The notes under the pieces were generated by a model. That model was not told where the DNA came from. It was given only the letters and a program-made list of their open reading frames with translations, and did no database searches. 64,000 nucleotides of DNA from Symsagittifera roscoffensis (taxonomy: Eukaryota; Xenacoelomorpha; Acoela; Convolutidae): NCBI RefSeq assembly GCF_963678635.1, contig NC_087064.1, positions 38,990,532 to 39,054,531 on the forward strand, read 5' to 3'. The translations under genes and the position numbers were made by a program. Positions 35,179-48,884 of the stretch are shown one piece after another. The first letter of the stretch is position 1. The number at the start of each line of letters is the position of its first letter.

Positions 35179-38100
35179 AATCTGGTGTCAAAAAGCAAAA
35201 TTTTCCGATATGGCCTGATAATGTAGCTATTTCTGGATGACTCGTACATCCTTCGAGGAAGATTTTTTTCTCAGCTGTTTTTTGATTCTAAGCAACTTTT
35301 GTCTTCATAATCAAGTCTCAAAAGTCGATATTCTCCGAGATAGCATGTTGATGTAGCTTTTTCTGGATGATTCATACATCATATGACGAAGATAGTTTTC
35401 TCAGCTGTTTTTTTATTCTAAGCAATTTTTGTCTTAATAATCTAGTCTCAAAATTCGATAGTTTCCGAGATAGCTTGTTGATGTAGCTTTTTCTGGATGA
35501 CTCATACATCCTATGTTGAAGATTGAAAGTCTTTTTAGTTGTTTTGTGACTCTGAACAATTTTTGTCTTCATAATCTGGTGTCAAAAAGCAAAATTTTCC
35601 GAGATGGCCTGATAATGTAGCTATTTCTGGATGACTCGTACATCCTTCGAGGAAGACTTTTTTCTCAGCTGTTTTTTGATTCTAAGCAACTTTTGTCTTC
35701 ATAATCAAGTCTCAAAAGTCGATATTTTCCGAGATAGCATGTTGATGTAGCTTTTTCTGGATGACATATACATCCTATGATGAAGATTGAATGTCTTTTT
35801 AGTTGTTTTGTGACTCTGAACAATTTTTGTCTTCATAATCAGGTGTCAAAAAGCAAACTTTTCCGAGATGGCCTGATAATGTATTTATTTCAGGATGACT
35901 CGTACATCCATTGAGGAAGATATTCTTCTCAGCTGTTTTTTTATTCTAAGCAATTTTTGTCTTAATAATCTAGTCTCAAAATTCGATAGTTTCCGAGATA
36001 GCTTGTTGATGTAGCTTTTTCTGGATGACTCATACATCCTATGTTGAAGATTGAAAGTCTTTTTAGTTGTTTTGTGACTCTGAACAATTTTTGTCTTCAT
36101 AATCTGGTGTCAAAAAGCAAAATTTTCCGAGATGGCCTGATAATGTAGCTATTTCTGGATGACTCGTACATCCTTCGAGGAAGACTTTTTTCTCAGCTGT
36201 TTTTTGATTCTAAGCAACTTTTGTCTTCATAATCAAGTCTCAAAAGTCGATATTTTCCGAGATAGCATGTTGATGTAGCTTTTTCTGGATGACACATACA
36301 TCCTATGATGAAGATTGAATGTCTTTTTAGTTGTTTTGTGACTCTGAACAATTTTTGTCTTCATAATCAGGTGTCAAAAAGCAAAATTTTCCGAGATGGC
36401 CTGATAATGTATTTATTTCAGGATGACTCGTACATCCATTGAGGAAGATATTCTTCTCAGCTGTTTTTTTGATTCTAAGCAACTTTTGTCTTCATAATCA
36501 ATCTCAAAAATCGATAGTTTCCGAGATAGCAAGTTGATGTAGTATTTTCTGAATGACTCATACAGCCTATGATGAAGATTGAAAGTCTTTTAGTTGTTTT
36601 TTGATTCTGAACAAATTTTGTCTGCATAATCAAGTCTCAAAAGTCGATAGTTTCCGAGATAGCATGTTGATGTAGCTTTTTCTGGATGACACATACATCC
36701 TATGATGAAGATTGACTGTCTTTTTTAGTTGTTTTGTGATTCTGAACAATTTTTGTCTTCATAATCAGGTGTCAAAAAGCAAAATTTTCCGAGATGGCCT
36801 GATAATGTATTTATTTCAGGATGACTCGTACATCCATTGAGGAAGATATTCTTCTCAGCTGTTTTTTTGATTCTAAGCAACTTTTGTCTTCATAATCAAT
36901 CTCAAAAATCGATAGTTTCCGAGATAGCAAGTTGATGTAGTATTTTCTGAATGACTCATACAGCCTATGATGAAGATTGAAAGTCTTTTAGTTGTTTTTT
37001 GATTCTGAACAAATTTTGTCTGCATAATCAAGTCTCAAAAGTCGATATTTTCCGAGATAGCATGTTGATGTAGCTTTTTCTGGATGACACATACATCCTA
37101 TGATGAAGATTGACTGTCTTTTTTAGTTGTTTTGTGATTCTGAACAATTTTTGTCTTCATAATCAGGTGTCAAAAAGCAAAAATTTCCGTGATGGCCTGA
37201 TGATGTAGCTGTTTCTGGATGACTCATACATCATATGACGAAGATGGTTTTCTCAGCTTGTTTTTTATTCTAAGCAATTTTCGTCTTCATAATCAGGTGT
37301 CAAAAAGCAAAATTTTCCGAGATGGCCTGATAATGTATTTATTTCTGGATGACTCGTACATCCATTGAGGAAGATATTCTTCTCAGCTGTTTTTTTGATT
37401 CTAAGCAACTTTTGTCTTCATAATCAAGTCTCAAAAAGCAATATTTTCCGAGATAGCAAGTTGATGTAGCTTTTTCTGAGTGACTCATACAGCCTATGAT
37501 GAAGATTGAAAGTCTTTTAGTTGTTTTTTGATTCTGAACAAGTTTTGTCTGCATAATCAAATCTCAAAATTCGATAGTTTCCGAGATAGCTTGTTGATGT
37601 AGCTTTTTCTGGATGACTCATACATCCTATGTTGAAGATTGAAAGTCTTTTTAGTTGTTTTGTGACTCTGAACAATTTTTGTCTTCATAATCTGGTGTCA
37701 AAAAGCAAAATTTTCCGAGATGGCCTGACAATGTAGCTATTTCTGGATGACTCGTACATCCTTCGAGGAAGATTTTTTTCTCAGCTGTTTTTTGATTCTA
37801 AGCAACTTTTGTCTTCATAATCAAGTCTCAAAAGTCGATATTTTCCGAGATAACATGGTGATGTAGCTTTTTCTGGATGACACATACATCCTATGATGAA
37901 GATTGAATGTCTTTTTTTAGTTGTTTTCTGATTCTGAACAATTTTGTCTTCATAATCAGGTGTCAAAAAGTAAAAATTTCCGAGATCGCCTGATGATGTA
38001 GCTGTTTCTGGATGACTCATATATCATATGACGAAGATAATTTTCTCAGCTGTTTTTTTTTCTAAGCAATTTTTGTCTTCATAATCAAGTCTCAAAAGTC

Positions 38101-38483
38101 GATAGATTCCGCGATAGCTTGTTGATGTAGCTTTTTTCTGGATGACTCAAACATCCTATGATGAAGATTGAAAGTCTTTTTTAGTTGTTTTGTGACTCTG
38201 AACAATTTTTGTCCTCATAATCGGTGTCAAAAAGCAAAATTTTCCGAGATGGCCTGATAATGTAGCTATTTCTGAATGACTCGTACATCCTTTGAGGAAG
38301 ATATTTTTCTCAGCTGTTTTTTTGATTCTAAGCAACTTTTGTCTTCATAATCAAGTCTCAAAAGTCGATAGTTTCCGAGATAGCATGTTGATGTAGCTTT
38401 TTCTGGATGACACATACATCTTATGATGAAGATTGAATGTCTTTTTTAGTTGTTTTTTGATTCTGAACAATTTTTGTCTTCAT
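35179..38483 (+). repeat. Rearranged tetramer derivatives with ~528- and 398-bp repeats
   Basis: The same subtypes continue in altered order. The unusual word CTTAATAATCTAG (AATC at 35,439 and 35,967) marks a 528-bp repeat. A three-monomer repeat of 398 bp is marked by AATCAATCTC, with its missing AG, at 36,496 and 36,894. From about 37,560 B2 and A1 subtypes return, and the last kilobase has B monomers with GATCGCCTGATGATG. Confidence 0.7.
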
Positions 38484-40337
38484 AATCAGGTGTCAAAAAG
38501 CGCAAATTTCCGAGATGACCTGATGATGTAGCTGTTTCTGGATGACTCATACATCATATGACGAAGATAATTTTCTCAGCTGTTTTTTTATTCTAAACAA
38601 TTTTTGTCTTCATAATCTAGTCTCAAAAGTCGATAGTTTCCGAGATAGCTTGTTGATGTAGCTTTTTCTGGATGACTCATACAGCCTGTTATGAAGATTG
38701 AAAGTCTTTTAGTTGTTTTTTGATTCTAAGCAACTTTTGTCTCCATAATCAAGTCTCAAAAGTCGATAGTTTCCGAGATAGCAAGTTGATGTAGCTTTTT
38801 CTGAATGACTCATACAGCCTATGATGAAGATTGAAAGTCTTTTAGTTGTTTTTTGATTCTGAACAAATTTTGTCTCCATAATCAAGTCTCAAAAGTCGAT
38901 AGTTTCCGAGATAGCAAGTTGATGTAGCTTTTTCTGAATGACTCATACAGCCTATGATGAAGATTGAAAGTCTTTTAGTTGTTTTTTGATTCTAAGCAAC
39001 TTTTGTCTCCATAATCAAGTCTCAAAAGTCGATAGTTTCCGAGATAGCATGTTGATGTAGCTTTTTCTTGATGACACATACATCCTATGATAAAGATTGA
39101 CTGTCTTTTTTAGTTGTTTTGTGATTCTGAACAATTTTTGTCTTCATAATCAGGTGTCAAAAGCGAAAATTTCCGTGATGGCCTGATGATGTAGCTGTTT
39201 CTGGATGACTCATACATCCTATGTTGAAGACTGAAAGTCTTTTTAGTTGTTTTGTGACTCTGAACAATTTTTGTCTTCACTATCTGGTGTCAGAAAGCAA
39301 AATTTTCCGAGATGGCCTGATAATGTAGCTATTTCTGGATGACTCGTACATCCTTCGAGGAACATTTTTTTCTCAGCTGTTTTTTGATTCTAAGCAACTT
39401 TTGTCTTCAAAATCAGGTGTCAAAAAGCGCAAATTTCCGAGATGACCTGATGATGTAGCTGTTTCTGGATGACTCATACATCATATGACGAAGATAATTT
39501 TCTCAGCTGTTTTTTTATTCTAAACAATTTTTGTCTTCATAATCTAGTCTCAAAAGTCGATAGTTTCCGAGATAGCTTGTTGATGTAGCTTTTTCTGGAT
39601 GACTCATACAGCCTGTTATGAAGATTGAAAGTCTTTTAGTTGTTTTTTGATTCTAAGCAACTTTTGTCTCCATAATCAAGTCTCAAAAGTCGATAGTTTC
39701 CGAGATAGCAAGTTGATGTAGCTTTTTCTGAATGACTCATACAGCCTATGATGAAGATTGAAAGTCTTTTAGTTGTTTTTTGATTCTGAACAAATTTTGT
39801 CTCCATAATCAAGTCTCAAAAGTCGATAGTTTCCGAGATAGCAAGTTGATGTAGCTTTTTCTGAATGACTCATACAGCCTATGATGAAGATTGAAAGTCT
39901 TTTAGTTGTTTTTTGATTCTAAGCAACTTTTGTCTCCATAATCAAGTCTCAAAAGTCGATAGTTTCCGAGATAGCATGTTGATGTAGCTTTTTCTTGATG
40001 ACACATACATCCTATGATAAAGATTGACTGTCTTTTTCAGTTGTTTTGTGATTCTGAACAATTTTTGTCTTCATAATCAGGTGTCAAAAGCGAAAATTTC
40101 CGTGATGGCCTGATGATGTAGCTGTTTCTGGATGACTCATACATCCTATGTTGAAGACTGAAAGTCTTTTTAGTTGTTTTGTGACTCTGAACAATTTTTG
40201 TCTTCACTATCTGGTGTCAGAAAGCAAAATTTTCCGAGATGGCCTGATAATGTAGCTATTTCTGGATGACTCGTACATCCTTCGAGGAACATTTTTTTCT
40301 CAGCTGTTTTTTGATTCTAAGCAACTTTTGTCTTCAA
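38484..40337 (+). repeat. 927-bp tandem duplication (7 monomers)
   Basis: AATCAGGTGTCAAAAAGCGC starts at 38,484 and again at 39,411, 927 bp apart. A second marker, TATCTGGTGTCAG, starts at 39,281 and 40,208 (also 927). The copies appear almost identical by eye, for example sharing the rare GCCTGTTATGAAG and TTCTTGATGACAC words. A near-identical adjacent copy implies a recent exchange. Confidence 0.82.
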
Positions 40338-42454
40338 AATCAAGTCTCAAAAGTCGATATTTTCCGAGATAGCATGTTGATGTAGCTTTTTCTGGATGAC
40401 ATATACATCCTATGATGAAGATTGACTGTCTTTTTTAGTTGTTTTGTGATTCTGAACAATTTTTGTCTTCATAATCAGGTGTCAAAAGCGAAAATTTCCG
40501 TGATGGCCTGATGATGTAGCTGTTTCTGGATGACTCATACATCCTATGTTGAAGACTGAAAGTCTTTTTAGTTGTTTTGTGACTCTGAACAATTTTTGTC
40601 TTCACTATCTGGTGTCAGAAAGCAAAATTTTCCGAGATGGCCTGATAATGTAGCTATTTCTGGATGACTCGTACATCCTTCGAGGAACATTTTTTTCTCA
40701 GCTGTTTTTTGATTCTAAGCAACTTTTGTCTTCAAAATCAAGTCTCAAAAGTCGATATTTTCCGAGATAGCATGTTGATGTAGCTTTTTCTGGATGACAT
40801 ATACATCCTATGATGAAGATTGAATGTCTTTTTTAGTTGTTTTTTGATTCTGAACAATTTTGTCTTCATAATCATGTGTCAAAAAGTAAAAATTTCCGAG
40901 ATCGCCTGATGATGTAGCTGTTTCTGGATGACTCATATATCATATGACGAAGATAATTTTCTCAGCTGTTTTTTTTTCTAAGCAATTTTTGTCTTCATAA
41001 TCAAGTCTCAAAAGTCGATAGTTTCCGCGATAGCTTGTTGATGTAGCTTTTTTCTGGATGACTCAAACATCCTATGATGAAGATTGAAAGTCTTTTTTAG
41101 TTGTTTTGTGACTCTGAACAATTTTTGTCCTCATAATCGGTGTCAAAAAGCAAAATTTTCCGAGATGGCCTGATAATGTAGCTATTTCTGAATGACTCGT
41201 ACATCCTTTGAGGAAGATATTTTTCTCAGCTGTTTTTTTGATTCTAAGCAACTTTTGTCTTCATAATCAAGTCTCAAAAGTCGATAGTTTCCGAGATAGC
41301 ATGTTGATGTAGCTTTTTCTGGATGACACATACATCTTATTATGATGAAGATTGAATGTCTTTTTTAGTTGTTTTTTGATTCTGAACAATTTTTGTCTTC
41401 ATAATCAGGTGTCAAAAAGCGCAAATTTCCGAGATGGCCTGATGATGTAGCTGTTTCTGGATGACTCATACATCATATGACGAAGATAATTTTCTCAGCT
41501 GTTTTTTTATTCTAAACAATTTTTGTCTTCATAATCTAGTCTCAAAAGTCGATAGTTTCCGAGATAGCTTGTTGATGTAGCTTTTTCTGGATGACTCATA
41601 CAGCCTGTTATGAAGATTGAAAGTCTTTTAGTTGTTTTTTGATTCTAAGCAACTTTTGTCTCCATAATCAAGTCTCAAAAGTCGATAGTTTCCGAGATAG
41701 CAAGTTGATGTAGCTTTTTCTGAATGACTCATACAGCCTATGATGAAGATTGAAAGTCTTTTAGTTGTTTTTTGATTCTGAACAAATTTTGTCTGCATAA
41801 TCAAGTCTCAAAAGTCGATAGTTTCCGAGATAGCATGTTGATGTAGCTTTTTCTTGATGACACATACATCCTATGATAAAGATTGACTGTCTTTTTTAGT
41901 TGTTTTGTGATTCTGAACAATTTTTGTCTTCATAATCAGGTGTCAAAAGCGAAAATTTCCGTGATGGCCTGATGATGTAGCTGTTTCTGGATGACTCATA
42001 CAACCTATGTTGAAGACTGAAAGTCTTTTTAGTTGTTTTGTGACTCTGAACAATTTTTGTCTTCACTATCTGGTGTCAGAAAGCAAAATTTTCCGAGATG
42101 GCCTGATAGTGTAGCTATTTCTGGATGACTCGTACATCCTTCGAGGAAGATTTTTTTCTCAGCTGTTTTTTGATTCTAAGCAACTTTTGTCTTCAAAATC
42201 AAGTCTCAAAAGTCGATATTTTCCGAGATAGCATGTTGATGTAGCTTTTTCTGGATGACATATACATCCTATGATGAAGATTGAATGTCTTTTTTAGTTG
42301 TTTTTTGATTCTGAACAATTTTGTCTTCATAATCAGGTGTCAAAAAGCTAAAATTTCTGAGATCGCCTGATGATGTAGCTGTTTCTGGATGAATCATACA
42401 TCATATGACGAAGATAATTTTCTCAGCTGTTTTTTTTTCTAAGCAATTTTTGTC
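40338..42454 (+). repeat. A/B array with 398- and ~661-bp spacings
   Basis: TATCTGGTGTCAG recurs at 40,208, 40,606, 42,067 and 42,728, giving 398 bp (three monomers), 1,461 bp (eleven) and 661 bp (five). The segment includes B monomers with GATCGCCTGATG and A monomers with GATAGCTTGTTGATG. A small local repeat, ATCTTATTATGATG near 41,335, is a 3-bp slippage of the ATCTTATGATG seen in the related monomer near 38,420. Confidence 0.7.
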
Positions 42455-45400
42455 TCCATAATCAAGTCTCAAAAGTCGATAGTTTCCGAGATAGCATGTT
42501 GATGTAGCTTTTTCTTGATGACACATACATCCTATGATAAAGATTGACTGTCTTTTTCAGTTGTTTTGTGATTCTGAACAATTTTTGTCTTCATAATCAG
42601 GTGTCAAAAGCGAAAATTTCCGTGATGGCCTGATGATGTAGCTGTTTCTGGATGACTCATACATCCTATGTTGAAGACTGAAAGTCTTTTTAGTTGTTTT
42701 GTGACTCTGAACAATTTTTGTCTTCACTATCTGGTGTCAGAAAGCAAAATTTTCCGAGATGGCCTGATAGTGTAGCTATTTCTGGATGACTCGTACATCC
42801 TTCGAGGAAGATTTTTTTCTCAGCTGTTTTTTGATTCTAAGCAACTTTTGTCTTCAAAATCAAGTCTCAAAAGTCGATATTTTCCGAGATAGCATGTTGA
42901 TGTAGCTTTTTCTGGATGACATATACATCCTATGATGAAGATTGAATGTCTTTTTTAGTTGTTTTTTGATTCTGAACAATTTTGTCTTCATAATCAGGTG
43001 TCAAAAAGCTAAAATTTCTGAGATCGCCTGATGATGTAGCTGTTTCTGGATGAATCATACATCATATGACGAAGATAATTTTCTCAGCTGTTTTTTTTTC
43101 TAAGCAATTTTTGTCTTCATAATCAAGTCTCAAAAGTCGATAGTTTCCGCGATAGCTTGTTGATGTAGCTTTTTTCTGGATGACTCCTACATCCTATGTT
43201 GAAGATTGAAAGACTTTTTTAGTTGTTTTGTGACTCTGAACAATTTTTGTCCTCATAATCAGGTGTCAAAAAGCAAAATTTTCTGAGATGGCCTGATAAT
43301 GTAGCTATTTCTGGATGACTCGTACATCCTTTGAGGAAGATATTTTTCTCAGCTGTTTTTTGATTCTAAGCAACTTTTGTCTTCATAATCAAGTCTCAAA
43401 AGTCGATAGTTTCCGAGATAGCATGTTGATGTAGCTTTTTCTGGATGACTCATACAGCCTGTTATGAAGATTGAAAGTCTTTTAGTTGTTTTTTGATTCT
43501 GAACAACTTTTGTCTGCATAATCAAGTCTCAAAAGTATATAGTTTCCGAGATAGCATGTTGATGTAGCTTTTTCTGGATGACACATACATCCTATGATGA
43601 AGATTGAATGTCTTTTTTAGTTGTTTTGTGATTCTGAACAATTTTTGTCTTCATAATCAGGTGTCAAAAAGCAAAAATTTCCGAGATGGCCTGATGATGT
43701 AGCTGTTTCTGGATGACTCATACATCAAATGACGAAGATAATTTTCTCAGCTGTTTTTTTATTCTAAGCAATTTTTGTCTTCATAATCTAGTCTCAAAAG
43801 TCGATAGTTTCCGAGATAGCTTGTTGATGTAGCTTTTTCTGGATGACTCATACATCCTCTGTTGAAGATTGAAAGTCTTTTTAGTTGTTTTGTGACTTTG
43901 AACAATTTTTGTCTTCATAATCTGGTGTCAAAAAGGAAAATTTTCCGAGATGGCCTGATAATGTAGCTATTTCTGGATGACTCGTACATCCTTCGAGGAA
44001 CATACTTTTCTCAGCTGTTTTTTGATTCTAAGCAACTTTTGTCTTCATAATCAAGTCTTAAAAGTCGATAGTTTCCGAGATAGCATGTTGATGTAGCTTT
44101 TTCTGGATAACACATACATCCTATGATGAAGATTGAATGTCTTTTTTAGTTGTTTTGTGATTCTGAACATTTTTTGTCTTCATAATCAGGTGTCAAAAAG
44201 CAAAAAATTCCGAGATGGCCTGATGATGTAGCTGATTCTGGATGACTCATACATCATATGACGAAGATAATTTTCTCAGCTGTTTTTTTTTCTAAGCAAT
44301 TTTCGTCTTCATAATCATGTATCAAAAGTCGATAGTTTCCGAGATAGTTTGTTGATGTAGCTTTTTCTGGATGAATCATACATCCTATGTTGAAGATTGA
44401 AAGTCTTTTTTAGTTGTTTTGTGACTCTGAATAATTTTTGTCTTCATAATCAGGTGTCAAAAAGCAAAATTTTCCGAGATGGCCTGATAATGTAGCTATT
44501 TCTAGATGACTCGTACATCCTTTGAGGAAGATATTTTTCTCAGCTGTTTTTTGATTCTAAGAAACTTTTGTCTTCATAATCAAGTCTCAAAAGTCGATAG
44601 TTTCCGAGATAGCATGTTGATGTAGCTTTTTCTGGATGACTCATACATCCTGTTATGAAGATTGAAAGTCTTTTTGTTGTTTTTTGATTCTGAACAACTT
44701 TTGTCTGCATAATCAAGTCTCAAAAGTCTATAGTTTCCGAGATAGCATGTTGATGTAGCTTTTTCTGGATGACACATACATCCTATGATGAAGATTGAAT
44801 GTCTTTTTCAGTTGTTTTGTTATTCTGAACAATTTGTGTCTTCATAATCAGGTGTCAAAAAGCGAAAATTTCCGAGATGGCCTGATGATGTAGCTGTTTC
44901 TGGATGATTCATACATCATATGACGAAGATAATTTTCTCAGCTGTTTTTTTATTTTAAGCAATTTTTGTCTTCAAAATCAAGTCTCAAAAGTTGATAATT
45001 TCCGAGATAGCTTGTTGATGTAGCTTTTTCTGGATGACTCATACAGCCTGTTATGAAGATTGAAAGTCTTTTAGTTGTTTTTTGATTCTAAGCAACTTTT
45101 GTCTCCATAATCAAGTCTCAAAAGTCGATAGTTTCCGAGATAGCAAGTTGATGTAGCTTTTTCTGAATGACTCATACAGCCTATGATGAAGATTGAAAGT
45201 CTTTTAGTTGTTTTTTGATTCTGAACAAATTTTGTCTGCATAATCAAGTCTCAAAAGTCGATAGTTTCCGAGATAGCATGTTGATGTAGCTTTTTCTTGA
45301 TGACACATACATCCTATGATAAAGATTGACTGTCTTTTTTAGTTGTTTTGTGATTCTGAACAATTTTTGTCTTCATAATCAGGTGTCAAAAGCGAAAATT

Positions 45401-48022
45401 TCCGTGATGGCCTGATGATGTAGCTGTTTCTGGATGACTCATACAACCTATGTTGAAGACTGAAAGTCTTTTTAGTTGTTTTGTGACTCTGAACAATTTT
45501 TGTCTTCACTATCTGGTGTCAGAAAGCAAAATTTTCCGAGATGGCCTGATAATGTAGCTATTTCTGGATGACTCGTACATCCTTCGAGGAAGATTTTTTT
45601 CTCAGCTGTTTTTTGATTCTAAGCAACTTTTGTCTTCAAAATCAAGTCTCAAAAGTCGATATTTTCCGAGATAGCATGTTGATGTAGCTTTTTCTGGATG
45701 ACATATACATCCTATGATGAAGATTGAATGTCTTTTTTAGTTGTTTTTTGATTCTGAACAATTTTGTCTTCATAATCAGGTGTCAAAAAGCTAAAATTTC
45801 TGAGATCGCCTGATGATGTAGCTGTTTCTGGATGAATCATACATCATATGACGAAGATAATTTTCTCAGCTGTTTTTTTTTCTAAGCAATTTTTGTCTTC
45901 ATAATCAAGTCTCAAAAGTCGATAGTTTCCGCGATAGCTTGTTGATGTAGCTTTTTTCTGGATGACTCATACATCCTATGTTGAAGATTGAAAGACTTTT
46001 TTAGTTGTTTTGTGACTCTGAACAATTTTTGTCCTCATAATCAGGTGTCAAAAAGCAAAATTTTCTGAGATGGCCTGATAATGTAGCTATTTCTGGATGA
46101 CTCGTACATCCTTTGAGGAAGATATTTTTCTCAGCTGTTTTTTGATTCTAAGCAACTTTTGTCTTCATAATCAAGTCTCAAAAGTCGATAGTTTCCGAGA
46201 TAGCATGTTGATGTAGCTTTTTCTGGATGACTCATACAGCCTGTTATGAAGATTGAAAGTCTTTTAGTTGTTTTTTGATTCTGAACAACTTTTGTCTGCA
46301 TAATCAAGTCTCAAAAGTCTATAGTTTCCGAGATAGCATGTTGATGTAGCTTTTTCTGGATGACACATACATCCTATGATGAAGATTGAATGTCTTTTTT
46401 AGTTGTTTTGTGATTCTGAACAATTTTTGTCTTCATAATCAGGTGTCAAAAAGCAAAAATTTCCGAGATGGCCTGATGATGTAGCTGTTTCTGGATGACT
46501 CATACATCAAATGACGAAGATAATTTTCTCAGCTGTTTTTTTATTCTAAGCAACTTTTGTCTTCATAATCTAGTCTCAAAAGTCGATAGTTTCCGAGATA
46601 GCTTGTTGATGTAGCTTTTTCTGGATGACTCATACATCCTCTGTTGAAGATTGAAAGTCTTTTTAGTTGTTTTGTGACTTTGAACAATTTTTGTCTTCAT
46701 AATCTGGTGTCAAAAAGGAAAATTTTCCGAGATGGCCTGATAATGTAGCTATTTCTGGATGACTCGTACATCCTTCGAGGAACATACTTTTCTCAGCTGT
46801 TTTTTGATTCTAAGCAACTTTTGTCTTCATAATCAAGTCTTAAAAGTCGATAGTTTCCGAGATAGCATGTTGATGTAGCTTTTTCTGGATAACACATACA
46901 TCCTATGATGAAGATTGAATGTCTTTTTTAGTTGTTTTGTGATTCTGAACATTTTTTGTCTTCATAATCAGGTGTCAAAAAGCAAAAAATTCCGAGATGG
47001 CCTGATGATGTAGCTGATTCTGGATGACTCATACATCATATGACGAAGATAATTTTCTCAGCTGTTTTTTTTTCTAAGCAATTTTCGTCTTCATAATCAT
47101 GTATCAAAAGTCGATAGTTTCCGAGATAGTTTGTTGATGTAGCTTTTTCTGGATGAATCATACATCCTATGTTGAAGATTGAAAGTCTTTTTTAGTTGTT
47201 TTGTGACTCTGAATAATTTTTGTCTTCATAATCAGGTGTCAAAAAGCAAAATTTTCCGAGATGGCCTGATAATGTAGCTATTTCTAGATGACTCGTACAT
47301 CCTTTGAGGAAGATATTTTTCTCAGCTGTTTTTTGATTCTAAGAAACTTTTGTCTTCATAATCAAGTCTCAAAAGTCGATAGTTTCCGAGATAGCATGTT
47401 GATGTAGCTTTTTCTGGATGACTCATACATCCTGTTATGAAGATTGAAAGTCTTTTTGTTGTTTTTTGATTCTGAACAACTTTTGTCTGCATAATCAAGT
47501 CTCAAAAGTCTATAGTTTCCGAGATAGCATGTTGATGTAGCTTTTTCTGGATGACACATACATCCTATGATGAAGATTGAATGTCTTTTTCAGTTGTTTT
47601 GTTATTCTGAACAATTTGTGTCTTCATAATCAGGTGTCAAAAAGCGAAAATTTCCGAGATGGCCTGATGATGTAGCTGTTTCTGGATGATTCATACATCA
47701 TATGACGAAGATAATTTTCTCAGCTGTTTTTTTATTTTAAGCAATTTTTGTCTTCAAAATCAAGTCTCAAAAGTTGATAATTTCCGAGATAGCTTGTTGA
47801 TGTAGCTTTTTCTGGATGACTCATACATCCTATGTTGAAGATTGAAAATCTTTTTTAGTTGTTTTGTGACTCTGAACAATTTTTGTCTTCATAATCAGGT
47901 GTCAAAAAGCAAAATTTTCCGAGATAGCCTTATAATGTAGCTGTTTCTGGATGACTCGTAAATCCTTTGAGGAAGATATTTTTCTCAGCTGTTTTTTGAT
48001 TCTAAGCAATTTTTGTCTTCAT
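42455..48022 (+). repeat. 2,782-bp segmental tandem duplication (21 monomers)
   Basis: Many words lie exactly 2,782 bp apart: TTTCTTGATG at 42,511/45,293, TATCTGG at 42,728/45,510, AGATCGCC at 43,021/45,803, CCTCATAA at 43,251/46,033, and others to the end. Copy 1 is about 42,455-45,047 and copy 2 about 45,237-47,829. By eye only a handful of differences are visible in some 2.6 kb, for example CATCC/CAACC and GATAGTG/GATAATG. The units contain A-A-B-A-B type order. The tail 47,830-48,022 is ordinary A and B monomers leading into the island. Confidence 0.85.
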
Positions 48023-48884
48023 AATCAAGTCTCAAAATCAACAGTTTGCGAGATTGCAGGGTGAAGTAAATTTTTCTGGATGACTCATTCATTGTTTGAT
48101 GTGGATGAAAAAAAATTCAGTTGTTTTTTGATTCTAAACATCTTTCTTCTTTTTTAATTGTTTTTTTTTTCTAATCAACTTTGGTCTTCATAATTAGGTG
48201 TCAAAAGTCGATAATTTCCGTAATGGCCTGATAATGCAGCTTTTTCTGGATGACTCATACCTCCTATGATGAAGATTGAGGATCTCTTCTAGTGGTTTTT
48301 TGATTCGAAACAATTTTTGTCTTCATAATCAGGTGTCAAAAGTAAAGTCTATAATTTTCCGAGATGGCCTGATAATGTAGCATTTTCTGGATGACTCATA
48401 CACTCTATGATGAAGATATTTTTATTCAGTTGTTTTTTGATTCTGAACAACTTTTTTCATCAAAATCAAGTCTCAAAAGTTGATAGTTTTTGAGATAGCA
48501 TGATGATGTAGCTCTTTTTGGATGAATTATACATCGTATGATGAAAGTTAAATTTTTCTCAGAAAATGTTTTTTGGTTCTAAACAGTTTTTGTTTCATAA
48601 TCAAGTCTCAAAAGCCAATATCTTCCGAGATAGCATGATGATGTAGCTTTTTCTGGATGACTCATACATCCTATGATGAAGATTGGAAAACTTTTTTTAT
48701 GTTGTTTTATGATTTTACACAATTTTGTCTTTATAATCAGATGTCAAAAGTTGATGATTACCGAGATGGCCTGATATTGTAGATTTTCTGGATGACTCAT
48801 CCGTTCTATGGTGAAGATAATTTTTTTCAATTGGTTTTGATTCTAAGCAGTTTTGGCTTCTTCATCAAGTCTCAAAAAATGATA
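48023..48884 (+). repeat. Mosaic island of older monomer types inside the recent HOR array
   Basis: The island starts with a GCAGGGTGAAGTAAA monomer, a type otherwise seen in the first 10 kb and in the 53-kb copy. Near 48,150 it switches to monomers that match 19,510-20,245 in order (TTCCGTAATGGCC, GATTGAGGATCTCTTC, GTAAAGTCTA, GAATTATACATCGTATG, TTCTTCATCAAG). It ends at a join within GATAG|TTTCCGCGATAGC (48,881-48,890), where the recent HOR resumes. Both flanks belong to the same HOR family, so the island appears inserted or carried in by recombination rather than being a boundary. Confidence 0.75.

Noticed and set aside
48023-48884. Transposon insertion in the 48-kb island
   Set aside because: All of the island can be read as satellite monomers of types seen elsewhere in the window. 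There are no terminal repeats, target-site duplication or coding frame of transposase or reverse transcriptase.
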